From Flaccisagitta enflata (Eukaryota; Chaetognatha; Sagittoidea; Aphragmophora): DNA of 64,000 nt. Below the pieces are notes generated by a model that saw nothing but the letters and a program-made list of their open reading frames with translations, made no database searches and was not told where the DNA came from. The stretch covers positions 74,896,001 through 74,960,000 of the forward strand of contig OZ231126.1 in the NCBI GenBank assembly GCA_965153355.1, read 5' to 3'. A program made the position numbers and the translations under genes. Positions 35,520 through 49,368 of this stretch are shown piece by piece; positions within the stretch are counted from its first letter, which is position 1, and each line of letters begins with the position of its first letter.

Positions 35520-35853
35520 GCCGGGGAGTCTTACCCGGAAGGGAGATGTACACGATTTGGCTTCTTCGAGAGGCCATACGACCACCACTTTAGGCTGAAG
35601 CACTTTGGCCTGTTTGTACTTAGACTCCAAATTCTGGTGTGTAAGGGTGTCATTGTGTTGACTTGTATTGTCATACAGCCTACCCTCCCCTCCTAGCTAG
35701 CTATTGTTCTGGATGAGACATCCAGCAACCCCCTCGAACCCCGCCGTGATGGCAGATATTCAAACCTCCGTTTAAAGGACCTGCCAAGAGCGAGGCTCGA
35801 ACCCGCAACTCAGTGGTAACAAGCGGGCTCCCTACCACTGAGCTATTTCCCCC
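35461..35853 (-). mobile_element. tRNA-derived SINE with AAC tail
   Basis: On the minus strand a tRNA-like head has an A box (TAGCTCAGTGGTAG, plus 35,832-35,845) and a B box (GGGTTCGAGCC, plus 35,794-35,804) at normal spacing. A body of about 260 bp follows, with GGTAAGACTCCCCGG and an (AAC)n tail (35,463-35,517). The acceptor stem does not pair well, so it is a SINE, not a tRNA gene. Confidence 0.85.
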
Positions 35854-36539
35854 CCCCCCCCTCGTATTCCGTCGTTCCTTTTACTCGGCCATCCTCCGTT
35901 CCAACAGTTTCTTGTACATGAAACAAATTTTTGTATACTTTCTTAACCTTCTTGTCATGATGGTCACGTCGCCTCAAAGTCGGAAACATGGTGTCTTATG
36001 TAAATAAAACCGTATCAGCATCCCCTTTCACTATGAGAGCGCAGCTGCTAGTTGTTGATATGGGGTCGTTGCAAAATGCTGTACCTCGTGCTCCATCTCA
36101 ATAACATTAAATGTGGGAAGTCAGGCGTTTATAGAGACCAACGTCTGTTTTTCAGCTGTGCTATCTCCGCACCATGCAAGTGAGGATACGAATGTCATAT
36201 ATTGGTCCTGAGTTTGTCCTACAATGACCTAAAAGTTGCTAGCTGTGCCATCTCATTATGTATAGAAATTAGAATGCAGGCCATCCTGCCGCTGTATGCG
36301 ATGATATAGAGTTTATAGACCATAATCCACTTCTAGTCTGTATGTTGCCACTGTTGTACGCTTTGACGTCTTTCTACGCTAGTGGGGCTGTGAATGCGCG
36401 TCAAGCTCCATCTTTTCTGTCTCCCGTCAATTCTTCTTCTCTTATCTCTGCCGAACCCGAAACGCGATTTTCCATTTATTCTCTTTGAGTTTGACACTCT
36501 CTTCTTACCGACTAAATCATTCCTTCTCTCTCACTCTTG

Positions 36540-37167
<628 letters not shown>

Positions 37168-37217
37168 CAACCCCCTTTTACCAAACACATCACACGAAAC
37201 GATGTGTTATGTTGCAG

Positions 37218-37388
37218 CGTTCCAGATTTCTTACCGCTTTTGGCGTTTGATCAATAAGCTGTTTTGGCTTGTTGTGGTTGTTTACTCGATCATTGTCCTG
37301 GTGGCGCTGTACACTTACCAATTCGACAACGTGCCCGAACTCATCACAAACTACACGTCCATCTCAGAGAAAATGCAGAATGATTTAG
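37218..37388 (+). CDS. Piezo: Piezo exon 7
   Basis: Bounded by GTTGCAG and G|GTGAGT. It reads TFQISYRFWRLINKLFWLVV, then VALYTYQFDNVPELITNYT, matching the Piezo (Y/F)xxWRxxxxxFWxxV helix and the (I/V)YTxQF motif. Phase 1 at both ends. Four large CT arrays lie just upstream. Confidence 0.95.
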
Positions 37389-37756
37389 GTGAGTTGTGTC
37401 AAAATGGATTTCGAGGAACCCAATTATTGCGTGAAATGTTCAACGAAAGTATCTTACATAATATTCTTTTAAAAATTTTACAACTCAACTGAAAAGATGA
37501 GTTAAAACAGACACCATATTGATGATACACACATCCATTCGAGACGTTTAACCATCACCAACTGTGGTTCGCTAATTATGTTGCGCTTAAGTTGGAATAT
37601 GCAGCTTCCCCATCGTGACTGAGACAGACAGAAGGACATACCAAAAGAGACGTGGGGTAAAGTTGTATTTAGTCCCCTGACCGGAGACAGAGGGAAGGAG
37701 AAAATCATATCCGACAAAGAGACACAGTCTTCACTGTCCGTACAATTTCACGGGAA

Positions 37757-37889
37757 CAAGGCCAAGTAGGCCAATAAAGTGCGACGTGTGGATCGTCGAA
37801 CGAATCCGTTACCCCACAGACAGACCAACCGACCGACCGACCAACGGACAAAGCCAGTTTGCAGTTATAGACGTGCTTTGTCGCACCTA
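37757..37889 (+). mobile_element. Family F hairpin element
   Basis: CAAGGCCAAGTAGGCC start (hairpin GGCC-AAGTA-GGCC), block containing GTGCGAC, GACC array, terminal arm GTCGCACCT then A residues. 133 bp and uninterrupted, so it serves as the empty-site reference for the 21.6-kb copy. Confidence 0.85.
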
Positions 37890-37946
37890 AAAATGCACTT
37901 ACGAAATAAACATTCTATAAAACTGTCTTTTCTGTCATTTCTGCAG

Positions 37947-38072
37947 GATTGAAAGAGTTTGCTCCTCCGGAATTGGCCAAAGAACTTTTAACTCCAACTT
38001 TGTTTTTAATCGTGACCATTCTCCAACTTCATTATTTCCACGGACCATTTATGGAAATGAGCGCGATTACGG
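37947..38072 (+). CDS. Piezo: Piezo exon 8
   Basis: Bounded by TTCTGCAG and G|GTAACA. It reads GLKEFAPPELAKELLTPTLF and VTILQLHYFHGPFMEMSAI. The ILQLHYFHxPFMxM string is highly conserved in Piezo proteins. Phase 1 in and out. Confidence 0.95.
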
Positions 38073-38590
38073 GTAACAAATCCTAGTGAGGGAAATACAC
38101 CTTGAACAGATTAAGTGATATTTTTTTTATCAATACAAATTATCTTTTATGTTTTAGTAGCAGTCACACGGCTCTACAAGCCACTTTTGTTCCATTGGTT
38201 GATAGGATAGTCGGTCTGTCAGTCGGTCAGTTAGTTTTCTTGCTCAACTGTTCGTGACTATAGTATAAGGGTTGTCCTGATTTTTCTTAAAATGGAAGCA
38301 AATCAAAATCTGCGTATAGCAAAGAATCTTGCCTTGTCCCTCGAATTCCGTTTTTGCGGGTTCATCTGAAGAACAACTGAACCCGACAATAACGCATGAA
38401 CCATTTCACTTCATCTGTTATAAGGGGATTTTTCTCATTGCCAATATAAGAAAAAAAATAGAGGGACCATAATTTTGAATCCATTTTCAACGAATTTCCA
38501 TCACTCTTGGGCCCATTGTAGCGGGGCGTAATTGTAATTGTAGTATATCATACACATGCATGACAATGTTTTGATTACTCTGTATAATAG

Positions 38591-38814
38591 GCGAGCGCCG
38601 CCACCTGTCGAAAAGGCGCAATGAGCCAAATGCGGCAAAGAAAAAGGAGGAGGAAGCGGAAGAGGAAGAGGAGGCGACAGATGAGGAGGCAGCAGACTCA
38701 AAAGAGACCAAAATCATGAAAATTGAGTGGCAAAAATGGATCGGTAAAGGGGTGGAGGTCTTTGCACTACTCACAGATTATGTGTGGAGACTTCTAGAGC
38801 TCCATATCTTCAAG
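38591..38814 (+). CDS. Piezo: Piezo exon 9 with acidic linker
   Basis: Bounded by TATAATAG and AAG|GTGTGT. After the joined glycine it reads GERRHLSKRRNEPNAAKKK, a long glutamate-rich stretch, then IEWQKWIGKGVEVFALLT and YVWRLLELHIFK. The acidic segment matches the charged cytosolic linker of Piezo, and RRLLELHxFK is strongly conserved. The pyrimidine tract is weak. 75 codons with the carried base, ending in phase 0. An AG microsatellite starts 8 bp after the exon. Confidence 0.9.
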
Positions 38815-38818
38815 GTGT

Positions 38819-39030
<212 letters not shown>

Positions 39031-39385
39031 TGCAATCAAAGATAGAGAGACAGAGGCAGATTGAATCGGTGGTTGAGGCAGCAAGGTCAAAATACTCATT
39101 AATGATTAATACCATTTGACAGAGTTGTACAAATGAACCACCAGAATTTCTCGGACCAGCCAACGGACAGACCTATCGACAGTTCAACAATATGGAAGGG
39201 GGGGGTGCCGGGGGGTGTGTGGGAGCAAGAATCTGACTAAACAGATACGGTTTATTATCTTATCGATCGCTTTTCTTTCTTAGCGGTGTTTTGCTGGCAA
39301 TTATTGACGAATTTTCAGACCAGCTTTTGTTTTACCTAATTTGAAGCTGAATACTTAAACTTTTTGTCACGCACGCACGCACGTA

Positions 39386-39702
<317 letters not shown>

Positions 39703-39867
39703 GTAACAACATCTGCATTGCGCAAATGAGTTTATAGACGGTATAACCATTGTGGTTGAATATATCTTTAATATGCCAATAAGATTTGTCCTTCGTGCTT
39801 GTCCTCTTTCATAACCCCGTTCTGTGTTACAAGTTTTAAGCTTAACCCTCGTTGACTTTCTCCTCAG

Positions 39868-39977
39868 GCCTACCTCGTGTTGCTGATTAAGGCCTCATCC
39901 CTTGTTCACATATTTCCTAGGCCTATCTTGCTTGGGTTGCTGATTAGTAACTCATCCCTTGTTCACAAATTTCTCAG
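39868..39977 (+). repeat. Two decayed copies of the Piezo exon 11 acceptor region
   Basis: TCAG|GCCTACC... and CTAG|GCCTATCTTG..., each followed by CTCATCCCTTGTTCACA, repeat the true acceptor unit at 39,978 with a period of about 55 bp. Confidence 0.82.
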
Positions 39978-40111
39978 GCTTATCATGGGCTGGGGTCATT
40001 ATTCTGGCCAAGATGTTGTATCAACTGGACTATTTCCAAAACAGTCCCATCGAATGGAATTGCACGGGGCCCGCAAATGACACGAACCTGCCTTACCCCT
40101 ACAACAGAACG
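39978..40111 (+). CDS. Piezo: Piezo exon 11
   Basis: Bounded by TTCTCAG and ACG|GTAAGA. It reads LSWAGVIILAKMLYQLDYF, then SPIEWNCTGPANDTNLPYP. KMLYQL and the Asn-rich NCT...NTNL loop are Piezo hallmarks. Ends phase 0. Two decayed copies of its acceptor and first about 30 bp lie directly upstream (39,868 and 39,921). Confidence 0.95.
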
Positions 40112-40917
40112 GTAAGATAAGTTTTTCTTGCAAAAGGTTATGTTTTCTAGACCTGCATTGCAATCAAGAAACAAGTAAAGCTGGAGAGCGGTATAGCAGG
40201 GGGTTGGGCAAAATCTTATCGCGTTAAACAAATAAAAGAAAAACACTTGACGGCATATTCTCGAATTTCGGAAGCTTGGTGCAAATTTGATAGCATTTCA
40301 TTCAAAACTAAATGAATTATGCTTATTTGCATTTTCAACAATGTTCCCAAAGATGTCAATGGTAAGTTCGATTTTGGATTCTTGGTGAACGAACTAACCT
40401 GAAAGACAACACAAGACTAAACTAAGATTAAACATGATCAAGACAAGAAAAGATGCAGTAAACTAAATATAGTGTGGAGGCAAGACAAAATATGGCCTAG
40501 ACAAGCCAAGACATCATTTTTGGTGGAGACTGAGGACCGGAGAGCATGATCCCTTTGTTCTTAGTGAAGATGCTAAAAGTTACCCTGTTACGCGCAAGTA
40601 CCCCAAGTGCCCATATTGTGTCATTGCTATTAATTGCTTTAAAGTGCCTGCAAATTGCTCGTGATTTCTTAGATCCTAGATAGACATGGTGGAAGCGAGA
40701 TGGAATACTCACTTTCCCCAACCCGCTGTCCGCACTCATCCATCTACCCCATTTTGGAAATTCGAGGAAGGAGTGTTAATGAAAAAAAAAACAGTGGCTG
40801 TCGCCAATACTGTGGATCGTGATTATCTATTTATTTATTTTTTTTAATATTCATTTTTTCTTTTTTTTATATATATTTGTTTGTCTTTTTACTATTTTTT
40901 ATTTTTGACTAATGATT

Positions 40918-41165
40918 TTTCACTTAATTTTCATTTTTTATTTTTTATTTTTTATTTTTTATTTCTTATTTTTTATTTTTTATTTTTTGTTTCTTATTTT
41001 TTATTTTTTATCTTTTATCTTTTATTTTTCATTTTTTATTTTCCATTTTTTTTTTTAATTTTTTACTTTTTGCTTTTTATATTTTTTTTCATTTTTTATT
41101 TTTACATTTTTGAATTTTATATTCTTGCTTTTAATTTCTTATTCTTTATTACTTTCATCAAAAAA
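40918..41165. repeat. TTTTTAT-type array
   Basis: Degenerate 7-bp T-rich units (TTTTTAT, TTCTTAT, TTTTCAT) with a poly-A end, in the intron after Piezo exon 11. Confidence 0.88.
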
Positions 41166-41449
41166 AAAAAAAAAAAACATTTGAATATGAAAAAAAAACC
41201 AACTGTAAGTGAATTGCTCAAATTGGCGAAATTTTTAAGATTTTATTTTGTGAGAGTGTTTATTGGAAAAGAACAAGTCTGTACTGTCTCTCTCAAGACC
41301 TCTTTAGGAGCATTGTTAATCTAATCATGTAGCTTAACTGACTAAACTGACATAATCTCTTTAATTGACCTGATTGACTAAAATATCTTTAATGACTAAA
41401 AAGAAAGAAATGATTGAATTGATTGAATTGACTAAAATAATCTAGATGA

Positions 41450-44110
41450 CAAACAAAAGATTGTGATGAGTGAGGGCACACTTTTGAGATGAAAAGAATC
41501 CTTAAGAAATGGTGAGGACATTCTTTGAAGAGAAAAACAAAAGACTATCAAAGGAAAAAGGTCTGATAAATGAGGACATCTATCAAGAGAAAATAAAATT
41601 ACTACAAACAAAAGACTGTGGTGAGTGAAGACATACTTATGAAACATAAAGAAATCCTAAGAAATGGTTAGTGAGGACATTCTTTTAAGCAAAAAACAAA
41701 AGGCTATCAAAAAAAAGGTCTGGTGAGTGAGGACATCTTTTGAAAGAGAAAAAAAAGTCTACTACAAACAAAAGATTGTGGTGAGTGAGGATTCACTTTT
41801 GGGATAAAAAAATATTCTTAGAAAATAGTAAGTGAGGACCTTCTTTGAAGAGAAAAACAAAAGGCTATCAAAGAAAAAAGATCTGGTGAGTGAAGACATC
41901 TATTGAGAGAAAAAAAGACTACCACAAACAAAAGATAATGGTAAGTGAGGACACACTTTTGGGATAAAAAAAATCTTTAGGAAAAGTTGAGTTAGGAAAT
42001 TCTTTGAAAAAAAAAAAAAACAAAATATTATCAAAGAAAAAAGGTCTGGGGAATGAGGACATCTATTGAGAGGAAAAAAAGACTACTATAAACAAAAGAT
42101 TATGGTGAGTGATGACACACTTTTGGGATGAAAAAAAATCCTTAGGTAATATTGAGTGAGGACATTATTTGAAGATAAAAATAAAAAACAAGGCTGGATA
42201 CACGGCTACTGAAGTCGCATGCAGGTGGGCAGGGGCCATATTTGAGGTCACTAGGCAATGTAGGCAGGAGCAGTGAGGTCAAGAAATAAAATCATAAAAA
42301 AAAGTAAAGTGTGACTGACCGACCAACCAACCGACTGACCAACCGATGGACAAAGCGGGTTGTACAGTCACGTGCACGCAACTAAAAAAGGGTCTGGTGA
42401 GTGTGGACATCTGTTGAAAGAAAAAAAGGTTATTACAAACAAAAGATAAAAGTGAGTGAGGACACACTTATGGGACAAAAAAAAGGAAATGGTGAGGACA
42501 TTCTTTGAAGAAAAGACAAAAGATTATCAAAAAAAAAAAGTCTGGTGAGTAAGGACATCTATTGAGAGAAAAAAAAGACTACTACAAACAAAAAATTGTG
42601 GTGAGTGAGGACACACTTTGGAGATGAAAGATATCCTTAGAAAATGGTGAGTGAGGACATTTTTTGGGGAGAAAAACCAAAGATTATCATAAAAAAAAGG
42701 TCTGGTGAGGGAGGACATCTGTTGAGAGAAAAAAAAGACTATTACAAACAAAAGATTGTGGTGAGTGAGGACACACTTTTGAGAAGAAAAAATTTCTTAG
42801 GAAATAGTGAGTGAGGACATTCTTTGAAGATATAAACAAAAGTCTATCAAAGAAAAAAGGTCTGGTGAATATGGACATCTATTGAAAGAAAAAAAAGACA
42901 TTGAGAGAAAAAAAAAGCTACAAACAAAAGACTGAGGTGAGTGAGGACACACTACTGGGATGAAAACAAATTCTTAGGAAATAGCGAATGAGGACATTCT
43001 TTGAAGATATAAAGAAAAGGCTATCAAAGAAAAAGGGTCCGGTGAGTGAGGACATCTATCGAGAGAAAAAAAAGACAACTACAAATAAAAGATTGTAGTG
43101 AGTGAGGACACACTTTTGGGATAAAAAAGATCCTTGGTAAATAGTAGAGTTGGGAGAACTTATGTCGTGACTGTCGGAATCGACAGTCACACCCCATGGT
43201 GTCGCTCACTCGACATCATGGTCAAAAACCATCACCACCTACTGACTGATAGACAAAGGAAAAGGTAAAGAAAAAGAAAAAGAGAGAGTGAGACAGACTT
43301 TTCATTATATTCCATTCCCTCTCTCTCTCTCTCTCTCTCTTTCTTTCTCAATCCAGGATCACCTACAATTTTTTTTCTTGCTCACTGACAAGATTCTCTC
43401 CTAGTCTGTTCGTTTCTATCCTTCTAAAATATGCGCAAAAAGGAAAAATGTTACAAGCTTATCATTCTTTCATTCATTCATTCACCTATTCATTCATTCA
43501 TTCACTCATTTGTACATTTACTCATTCATTCTTACATCCTGTGTTAATTCTCGAAGCATATATCAGTGACATATGTCGACTGAGACTGAGAGGGAACCAT
43601 ATTTAAAAAAAAACATGTTTTACAGTCTGCTGCACAATGCAGAAATGAAACGGAAGTAGCATAACAGCAATGACATTTAGCAGTGACGATGTCGAAACTT
43701 ATAAGAAGACATTTAAGGGAAACAAAACTTTTGATAACTAATTTGTTTTTAGCTAGTGTCGATGATCTCTAGTAAATAGTGAGTGAGGACATTCTTTGAT
43801 GATAGATACAAAAAGCTATCAAAGAAAAAGAAACTGGTGAGTGAGGACATCTTTTGAGAAAAAAAAACTGTTACAAACAAAAGACTGTGGTGAGTGCGGA
43901 CTAACTTTTAGCATGAAAAAAAATCCCTAGGAAATGATGAGTGAGGACATTCTTTGAAAAAAAAAGACTATCAAACAAAAAGGTCTGGTGAGTGAGGACA
44001 TTTATTGAGAAGAAAAAAACTACTACAAACAAAAGATTGTGGTGAGTGAGGACACACTTATGGGATAAAAAAATATCCTTAGAAGATGGTGAGTGACGAC
44101 ATTAGTGAAA
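41450..44110. repeat. Tandem satellite, ~160-bp unit, in a Piezo intron
   Basis: About 11 diverged units marked by GGTCTGGTGAGTGAGGACAT, at roughly 41,560, 41,718, 41,880, 42,043, 42,392, 42,540, 42,700, 42,860, 43,036, 43,827 and 43,983. Each unit also has GGTGAGTGAGGACACACTTT and AGTGAGGACATTCTTTGAAG. It is interrupted by a family A element and by unrelated sequence at 43,145-43,765. Confidence 0.9.
42189..42383 (+). mobile_element. Family A element inside the 160-bp satellite
   Basis: CAAGGCTGGATACACGGC start, block AGTCGCATGC, terminal GTGCACGCAACT. It interrupts the satellite array in the Piezo intron. Confidence 0.86.
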
Positions 44111-44239
44111 AAAAAATTGTAAAATATTGTTTGTTTTGAGAACGGCAAAAAAAAAAAGAAGAAAAAAAAGAGAAAAAAAATCAAAATTTTCCCAGGACTC
44201 AGTGAATCTTGTTTCGCTGCGATCCACAAAAAAGAAAAA

Positions 44240-44432
44240 CAAGGCCGGATACACGGCTACCCCAGTCGCGTGCGGGTGGGCAGGGGCCGTATTTGAGGTC
44301 ACTTGATCATTTGGGCAGGAGCAGTGAGGCAAAAGACCGCAAAAAAACCAAAAAAGTAAAGTGTGACGGACGGACGGACGGACCGACCGACGGACCGTCA
44401 AAGCGGGGTGTAGAGTCGCGTAGCACGCGACT
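44240..44432 (+). mobile_element. Family A hairpin element
   Basis: CAAGGCCGGATACACGGC start, block AGTCGCGTGC, terminal AGTCGCG-TAG-CACGCGACT then A residues. In the intron before Piezo exon 12. Confidence 0.9.
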
Positions 44433-44717
44433 AAAAAATCAATGCATTTCACGTAAGATTTGCACGCTAGAGGAAGACTTGCATTTGAAGGAGTGGGAGT
44501 TTTAGCAGCAACATCTGATATTTTTTTTCCGTGATGTTGGATTGTTGGTGTATTTTAGCCTAGCGATAGTTTGCAGTTTTCATTGAACGTTATATGATGC
44601 TCTTGGTATTCCCACACCATTTTGCTTGTTTTTTTCCCTCCGTCAATTGACTTTATTCTAAGGTCTAACTAATTTTTGTATTAATTGTTTATTTTGGAAC
44701 GTGGATGCCGTTTTCAG

Positions 44718-44834
44718 GTTAATGTTGCTGAATGGTTCGGGCTGCGGGAAGTTGATGATACGGCAGCTTATATCAACCCCGAGATCGCACTCGTCCTACT
44801 GTTTGTCCTCGAAGCTATCGTCAAAATCCATCAG
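44718..44834 (+). CDS. Piezo: Piezo exon 12
   Basis: Bounded by TTTTCAG and CAG|GTTAGC; 39 codons in phase 0. It reads VNVAEWFGLREVDDTAAYI then EIALVLLFVLEAIVKIHQ, matching the Piezo (A/V)xWFG(V/L)RK segment and following helix. A GAAT array follows the donor. Confidence 0.94.
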
Positions 44835-44842
44835 GTTAGCAG

Positions 44843-44957
44843 ATGAATGAATGAATGAATGAATGAATGAATGAATGAATGAATGAATGAATGAATGAAT
44901 GAATGAATGAATGAATGAATGAATGAATGAATGAATAAATGAATGAATGAATGAATG
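44843..44957. repeat. GAAT array after Piezo exon 12
   Basis: About 28 GAAT units starting less than 10 bp from the donor. Confidence 0.94.
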
Positions 44958-45173
44958 GATGTACAGTCAAAATCGCCGTAACGAACTCTTAAGGAAAACT
45001 TAGTTATAGAAAAGGTTTTTGTCGTGGCTAATATAGAAAAGAAAGACCTTCCGTTGGAGGTATTAAGAGTTCATTTCTTTATAGGCGATTTTTCTTTAAA
45101 GGCGTGTTTGTTAGAACGTTATTTGACTGAATGTGCAACTGTTTGGCCCCCGAGATCTAAGAAATGAAATCAA

Positions 45174-45418
45174 GGTCATTAGACCTAAGTCGCGTGCGTC
45201 GGCACTTTCGAAAAAGTCAAGCAGACAGACAGACAGACAGACAATTTTTTTTTTTTCAAAAAAGACATTTGATAAGGCTTTCTACTCTTCCAAGTTTCTT
45301 CTCTGCTACCCAGAGACACAAAAAAAACGCGATAAAAAGCCTTTAACACGACTTTGTAACGGACGGACCGACGGACCAACCAAAAAGTGGCTTATAGAGT
45401 CGCGTAGCAGGCGACTAA
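45174..45418 (+). mobile_element. Family B hairpin element, second copy
   Basis: Starts CAAGGTCATTAGACCTAAGT, with block AGTCGCGTGC, CAGA repeats, GACGGACC array and a terminal hairpin with arms AGTCGCG/GGCGACT. About 245 bp, collinear with the 14.4-kb copy. Confidence 0.85.
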
Positions 45419-45419
45419 A

Positions 45420-46765
45420 AAGAAAGAAAAAACTGACATAATTTGGATGAGGTGGCATCTCCCGTGAGGTTGGAAGTCGGAAGCGGAAAAAAGACGGCCG
45501 TTAACGTGCTCGTATTCATCTTCTGAATTCGTCGGCAAAAGCGCGAGGAAGAGGAAGAGGAGGAGCCCGTGAGAAAGAAGAATCGTGTCAATTTATCATA
45601 CTTTCTGCGGTTGAACTTTCACATCTTCCTCTTGCCGATGATTCTTCATTAAGCTGTTGCCCCTCCCCACATCTCCATCCACTGCCCCTTCTCCCGCTCT
45701 CCTGTCCCTGCCCTCCCCCTTTTCATAAATACGCAGTCTACCCGTTCCCCACATCTCTATCCCCTGCCCCTTCTCTTTCCCTTCACCTGCTGTCCAGTCC
45801 CTGCCCTCCCCTCCTCACGACTCTGTAGTCTACCCCTTCCTCCTCCTCCTGCTCCTGCCTCTTTTCAAGACTCTGTTGTCTCCCGCCTCTCCAGCCCCTA
45901 CCCCTGCCTCTTCTCAGGGCTCTTATCAAGGCTCTTCTCATTTCCCCCTTCATTGATTTCTCTGTCGACATACCGGGTCATCAAACTCGACTAGGAAAAA
46001 GTGTTAAGCTTTTGCTCCCAGATGCTTCTTCTCACTGGTCTGGAATTTGTTTTCTTTTATATTATTATGTTTGACATTTTTTGTGTCAAAACTTCACTAG
46101 TCTGAGTTAAATAATTTGTCCACAACATCAATTTAAAGAACAAGTAACGTGGGGTCACAATATTGTTGTGGACATATGGACAAAGGCGCAAAACCCCCAT
46201 CCACACCCTTGCCCACCCCCAACACTGTCACGTACACAGTCAAAATTGTGTGTTTTTGCACTCTATCAACAGACTGATGGACAAAGCCTCTTATAGAGTT
46301 GCGTGTCCGCAACTAAAAACAATCATTTTAAGATGTAGCTCAATTTAGCCTTAGTTCATCACAACTGTTTTTCTTAGATTTGCTCTTATTTCTCACTAGA
46401 TTGGGCAGCAAATGTCAGATTTGTCTCAGTTGAAGATATCTTTATGAATTTTAAAAAACAGTTTTGATTTGAGACTATCTTAGCATTTTTAGCTCAAACT
46501 GATTAAAAATGAAGGAAAATAGTTTTGATGAAAAAAGTAAAAAGGATAAATTAAGCTTCAGCTACAAATACTTGTTTTACTTTAAATTGATATTGTAGAC
46601 AAAACATTTGACAGAGACCAATGAAATTTTGACACAAAAAACGTCAAACATAGTACTATATCGTAAAATCAATTCCAGGTCATTGAGAAAAAGCATATAA
46701 GACCAAAAGCCTAATATTTTTTCCCAATTGAGATTGATGACCCTGTATCAGTTGATAGTTTTTGC

Positions 46766-46797
<32 letters not shown>

Positions 46798-46798
46798 G
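45420..46798. other. Piezo intron, no gene seen
   Basis: CCCTGCCC-rich pyrimidine tract (45,650-45,960) and a partial family A hairpin end at about 46,255-46,315. The rest is AT-rich. Confidence 0.5.
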
Positions 46799-46942
46799 AT
46801 TCATCATCGGTATCACACCCGAAGTGAGGAACCAGAAGAGGGCATTCTGTTCCCAGGAGTGACATACCTTCAGGTCAACGAAGGACTTACCTCCGCGATC
46901 AAATTTCTCACAAATCACTTCTTCTACAAATTTGGATTGGAG
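46799..46942 (+). CDS. Piezo: Piezo exon 13 (last seen)
   Basis: The acceptor AG is the end of a CTCT...CACACACACAG microsatellite; the donor is GAG|GTAAGA. 48 codons in phase 0: IHHRYHTRSEEPEEGILFP, then LTSAIKFLTNHFFYKFGLE, matching the Piezo FFxYKFGLE motif. The next expected exon (the family continues with an I-C-F-L-M-like helix) was not found by eye in the rest of the window. Confidence 0.93.
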
Positions 46943-47034
46943 GTAAGAAAAGAACGAGAAGGAAGAAGAAGTAGAAGAGGAGAATGAAATAAAGAAGATG
47001 AACGTTCAGTGATATTGCTCATATGGTGCATAGT

Positions 47035-47799
47035 GATGAAGAAGAACATTGCACTTGGGAAACACATATGATGTTTTTTACCAGTAATGGCGGGTGTCGC
47101 CGTGAGGAAAATAGTCGTAAGGATTGGTCACTTTTTTCAAAGCTTTTGTCTTTAGTCACTGAAAATCTTTATATCTATTGGATCAAATCAAGAGCAATTG
47201 TATATATTGATTGCACTGAAAATCAGAGAAAAATCTCATTAAAATCAACAAAAAAAAACTGAGATCAATGAGCTTAGAGAGCTAAAATGCTTAAAAAAAC
47301 CCTCACAGATGAGCAGTTATTCTCACTGATATGCTATTTTGTATCTGCTTTCTTAAACATATATATCAGAATATTTTTTCATTTATCATATTTAAGATAA
47401 AAGAAAATTGAGCTAAATGAGCTAAATGAGCTAGAATCCTCCAAAACACCCTCACAGATAAGCAGCTGTGCTCATAAACATGTTTTCTTGTCTTTGCATG
47501 CCTAAACAAATATACATTTTTTGATCCTACTTAAAATCATAAAAAATCGAAAAAAATTCAATTCGCAATTCTCATAAATAAATCTTTAAAAAATCATAAC
47601 GCAAAAAACATTTGTTGTAGAGCATTCTGCTCGGCGCTAATTGTCTCTCTCTTTTTCCTTTCCCTGTAAATTCTGTCTCTCTTTTGCTTGTCTCTCTTGA
47701 ACTGCTGATGATGTCCTAGCCATATAGGATAAAAAATTACTGTTTTTTGTAATAAAAAAACATCGTATGCGTATCCCAAATGCAATGTTCTTCCTCATC
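47035..47799. mobile_element. Inverted-repeat element sharing a terminus with family C
   Basis: GATGAAGAAGAACATTGCAC (left) is inverted as ATGCAATGTTCTTCCTCATC (right), with arms of about 45 bp. Just inside the left arm is TACCAGTAATGGCGGGTGTC, which resembles the end of the 0.9-kb family C repeat. Confidence 0.72.
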
Positions 47800-48000
47800 A
47801 AAGAAGAAGAAGAAACGGAAGAAGATGAAGCAGAAGAGTAGGAAGAAGAAGAAGAGGAGGAAGAAGAAGAAGCAGAAGAGGAAGAAGAAGAAGAAAATGA
47901 AGCGGAACAAGAGCAGAAAAGGAAAATAAATAAAAAGATGAAGATGAAGATGAAGAGAAGCTGAAGATGAAAGAGGAGGAGAAGAGGTAGGGGAGGAGGG

Positions 48001-48791
<791 letters not shown>

Positions 48792-49081
48792 GAAGAGGGG
48801 AACAAGAAATAAAAGAAAAAAGAAAAGAAGAGAAAGAAAAAGAAAAAGATATTAGCTCCTCCCGTTGTTGAAAGGCCATTGAAACTAGCAAAACCACTGG
48901 CAATGTTTTGGCAAGCATATTGCTAGATGATGATTTCTGCTTATTTGTCATGCCGTTGAATATACGATTAAGCTAAGTACGATTCACTGGATTGGCCGAC
49001 CATTCCCTCAAAACCTTTTCACGCGTGGTTGCGCAAAAACGTTGATTTTTCTATTGGATCTGTTTACTGCTTATTCTTTTT

Positions 49082-49368
49082 AGATGCGTCCTCGCATCTC
49101 TATAAGAGGGTTTGTCCGTCCGTCCGTCCGTCCGTCGGTCCGTCCGTCGGTCGGTCCGTTACGCCTGTGCAAAAACCGCGTTTCTCGGCTGTTTTTGGCC
49201 ACGGTGAGATCCTACACTGAAACAAATGATCAACCAACATGTTTTGAGAGCCTCCTCTATTACTCTGTCGTTTCACCCGTCTGTTCATCCATCTGTCTCT
49301 CCGTATATGTCACATGATCAATACACGCAGAGACACAGTCCGGACGCATCTTTGCCCGGTCGGGCTTG
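49082..49368 (-). mobile_element. Family E hairpin element
   Basis: In reverse starts CAAGCCCGACCGGGC (hairpin GCCCG-AC-CGGGC), block AGATGCGTCC, terminal AGATGCG-AGGA-CGCATCT then A residues. Block and distal arm are perfect 10-bp complements. Confidence 0.87.

Noticed and set aside
35785-35850. Functional tRNA gene
   Set aside because: A and B boxes are present, but the acceptor stem does not pair and a SINE body with AAC tail follows.
41450-44110. Possible CRISPR-like array
   Set aside because: Units are tandem and diverged throughout with no unique spacers, and the genome is eukaryotic.
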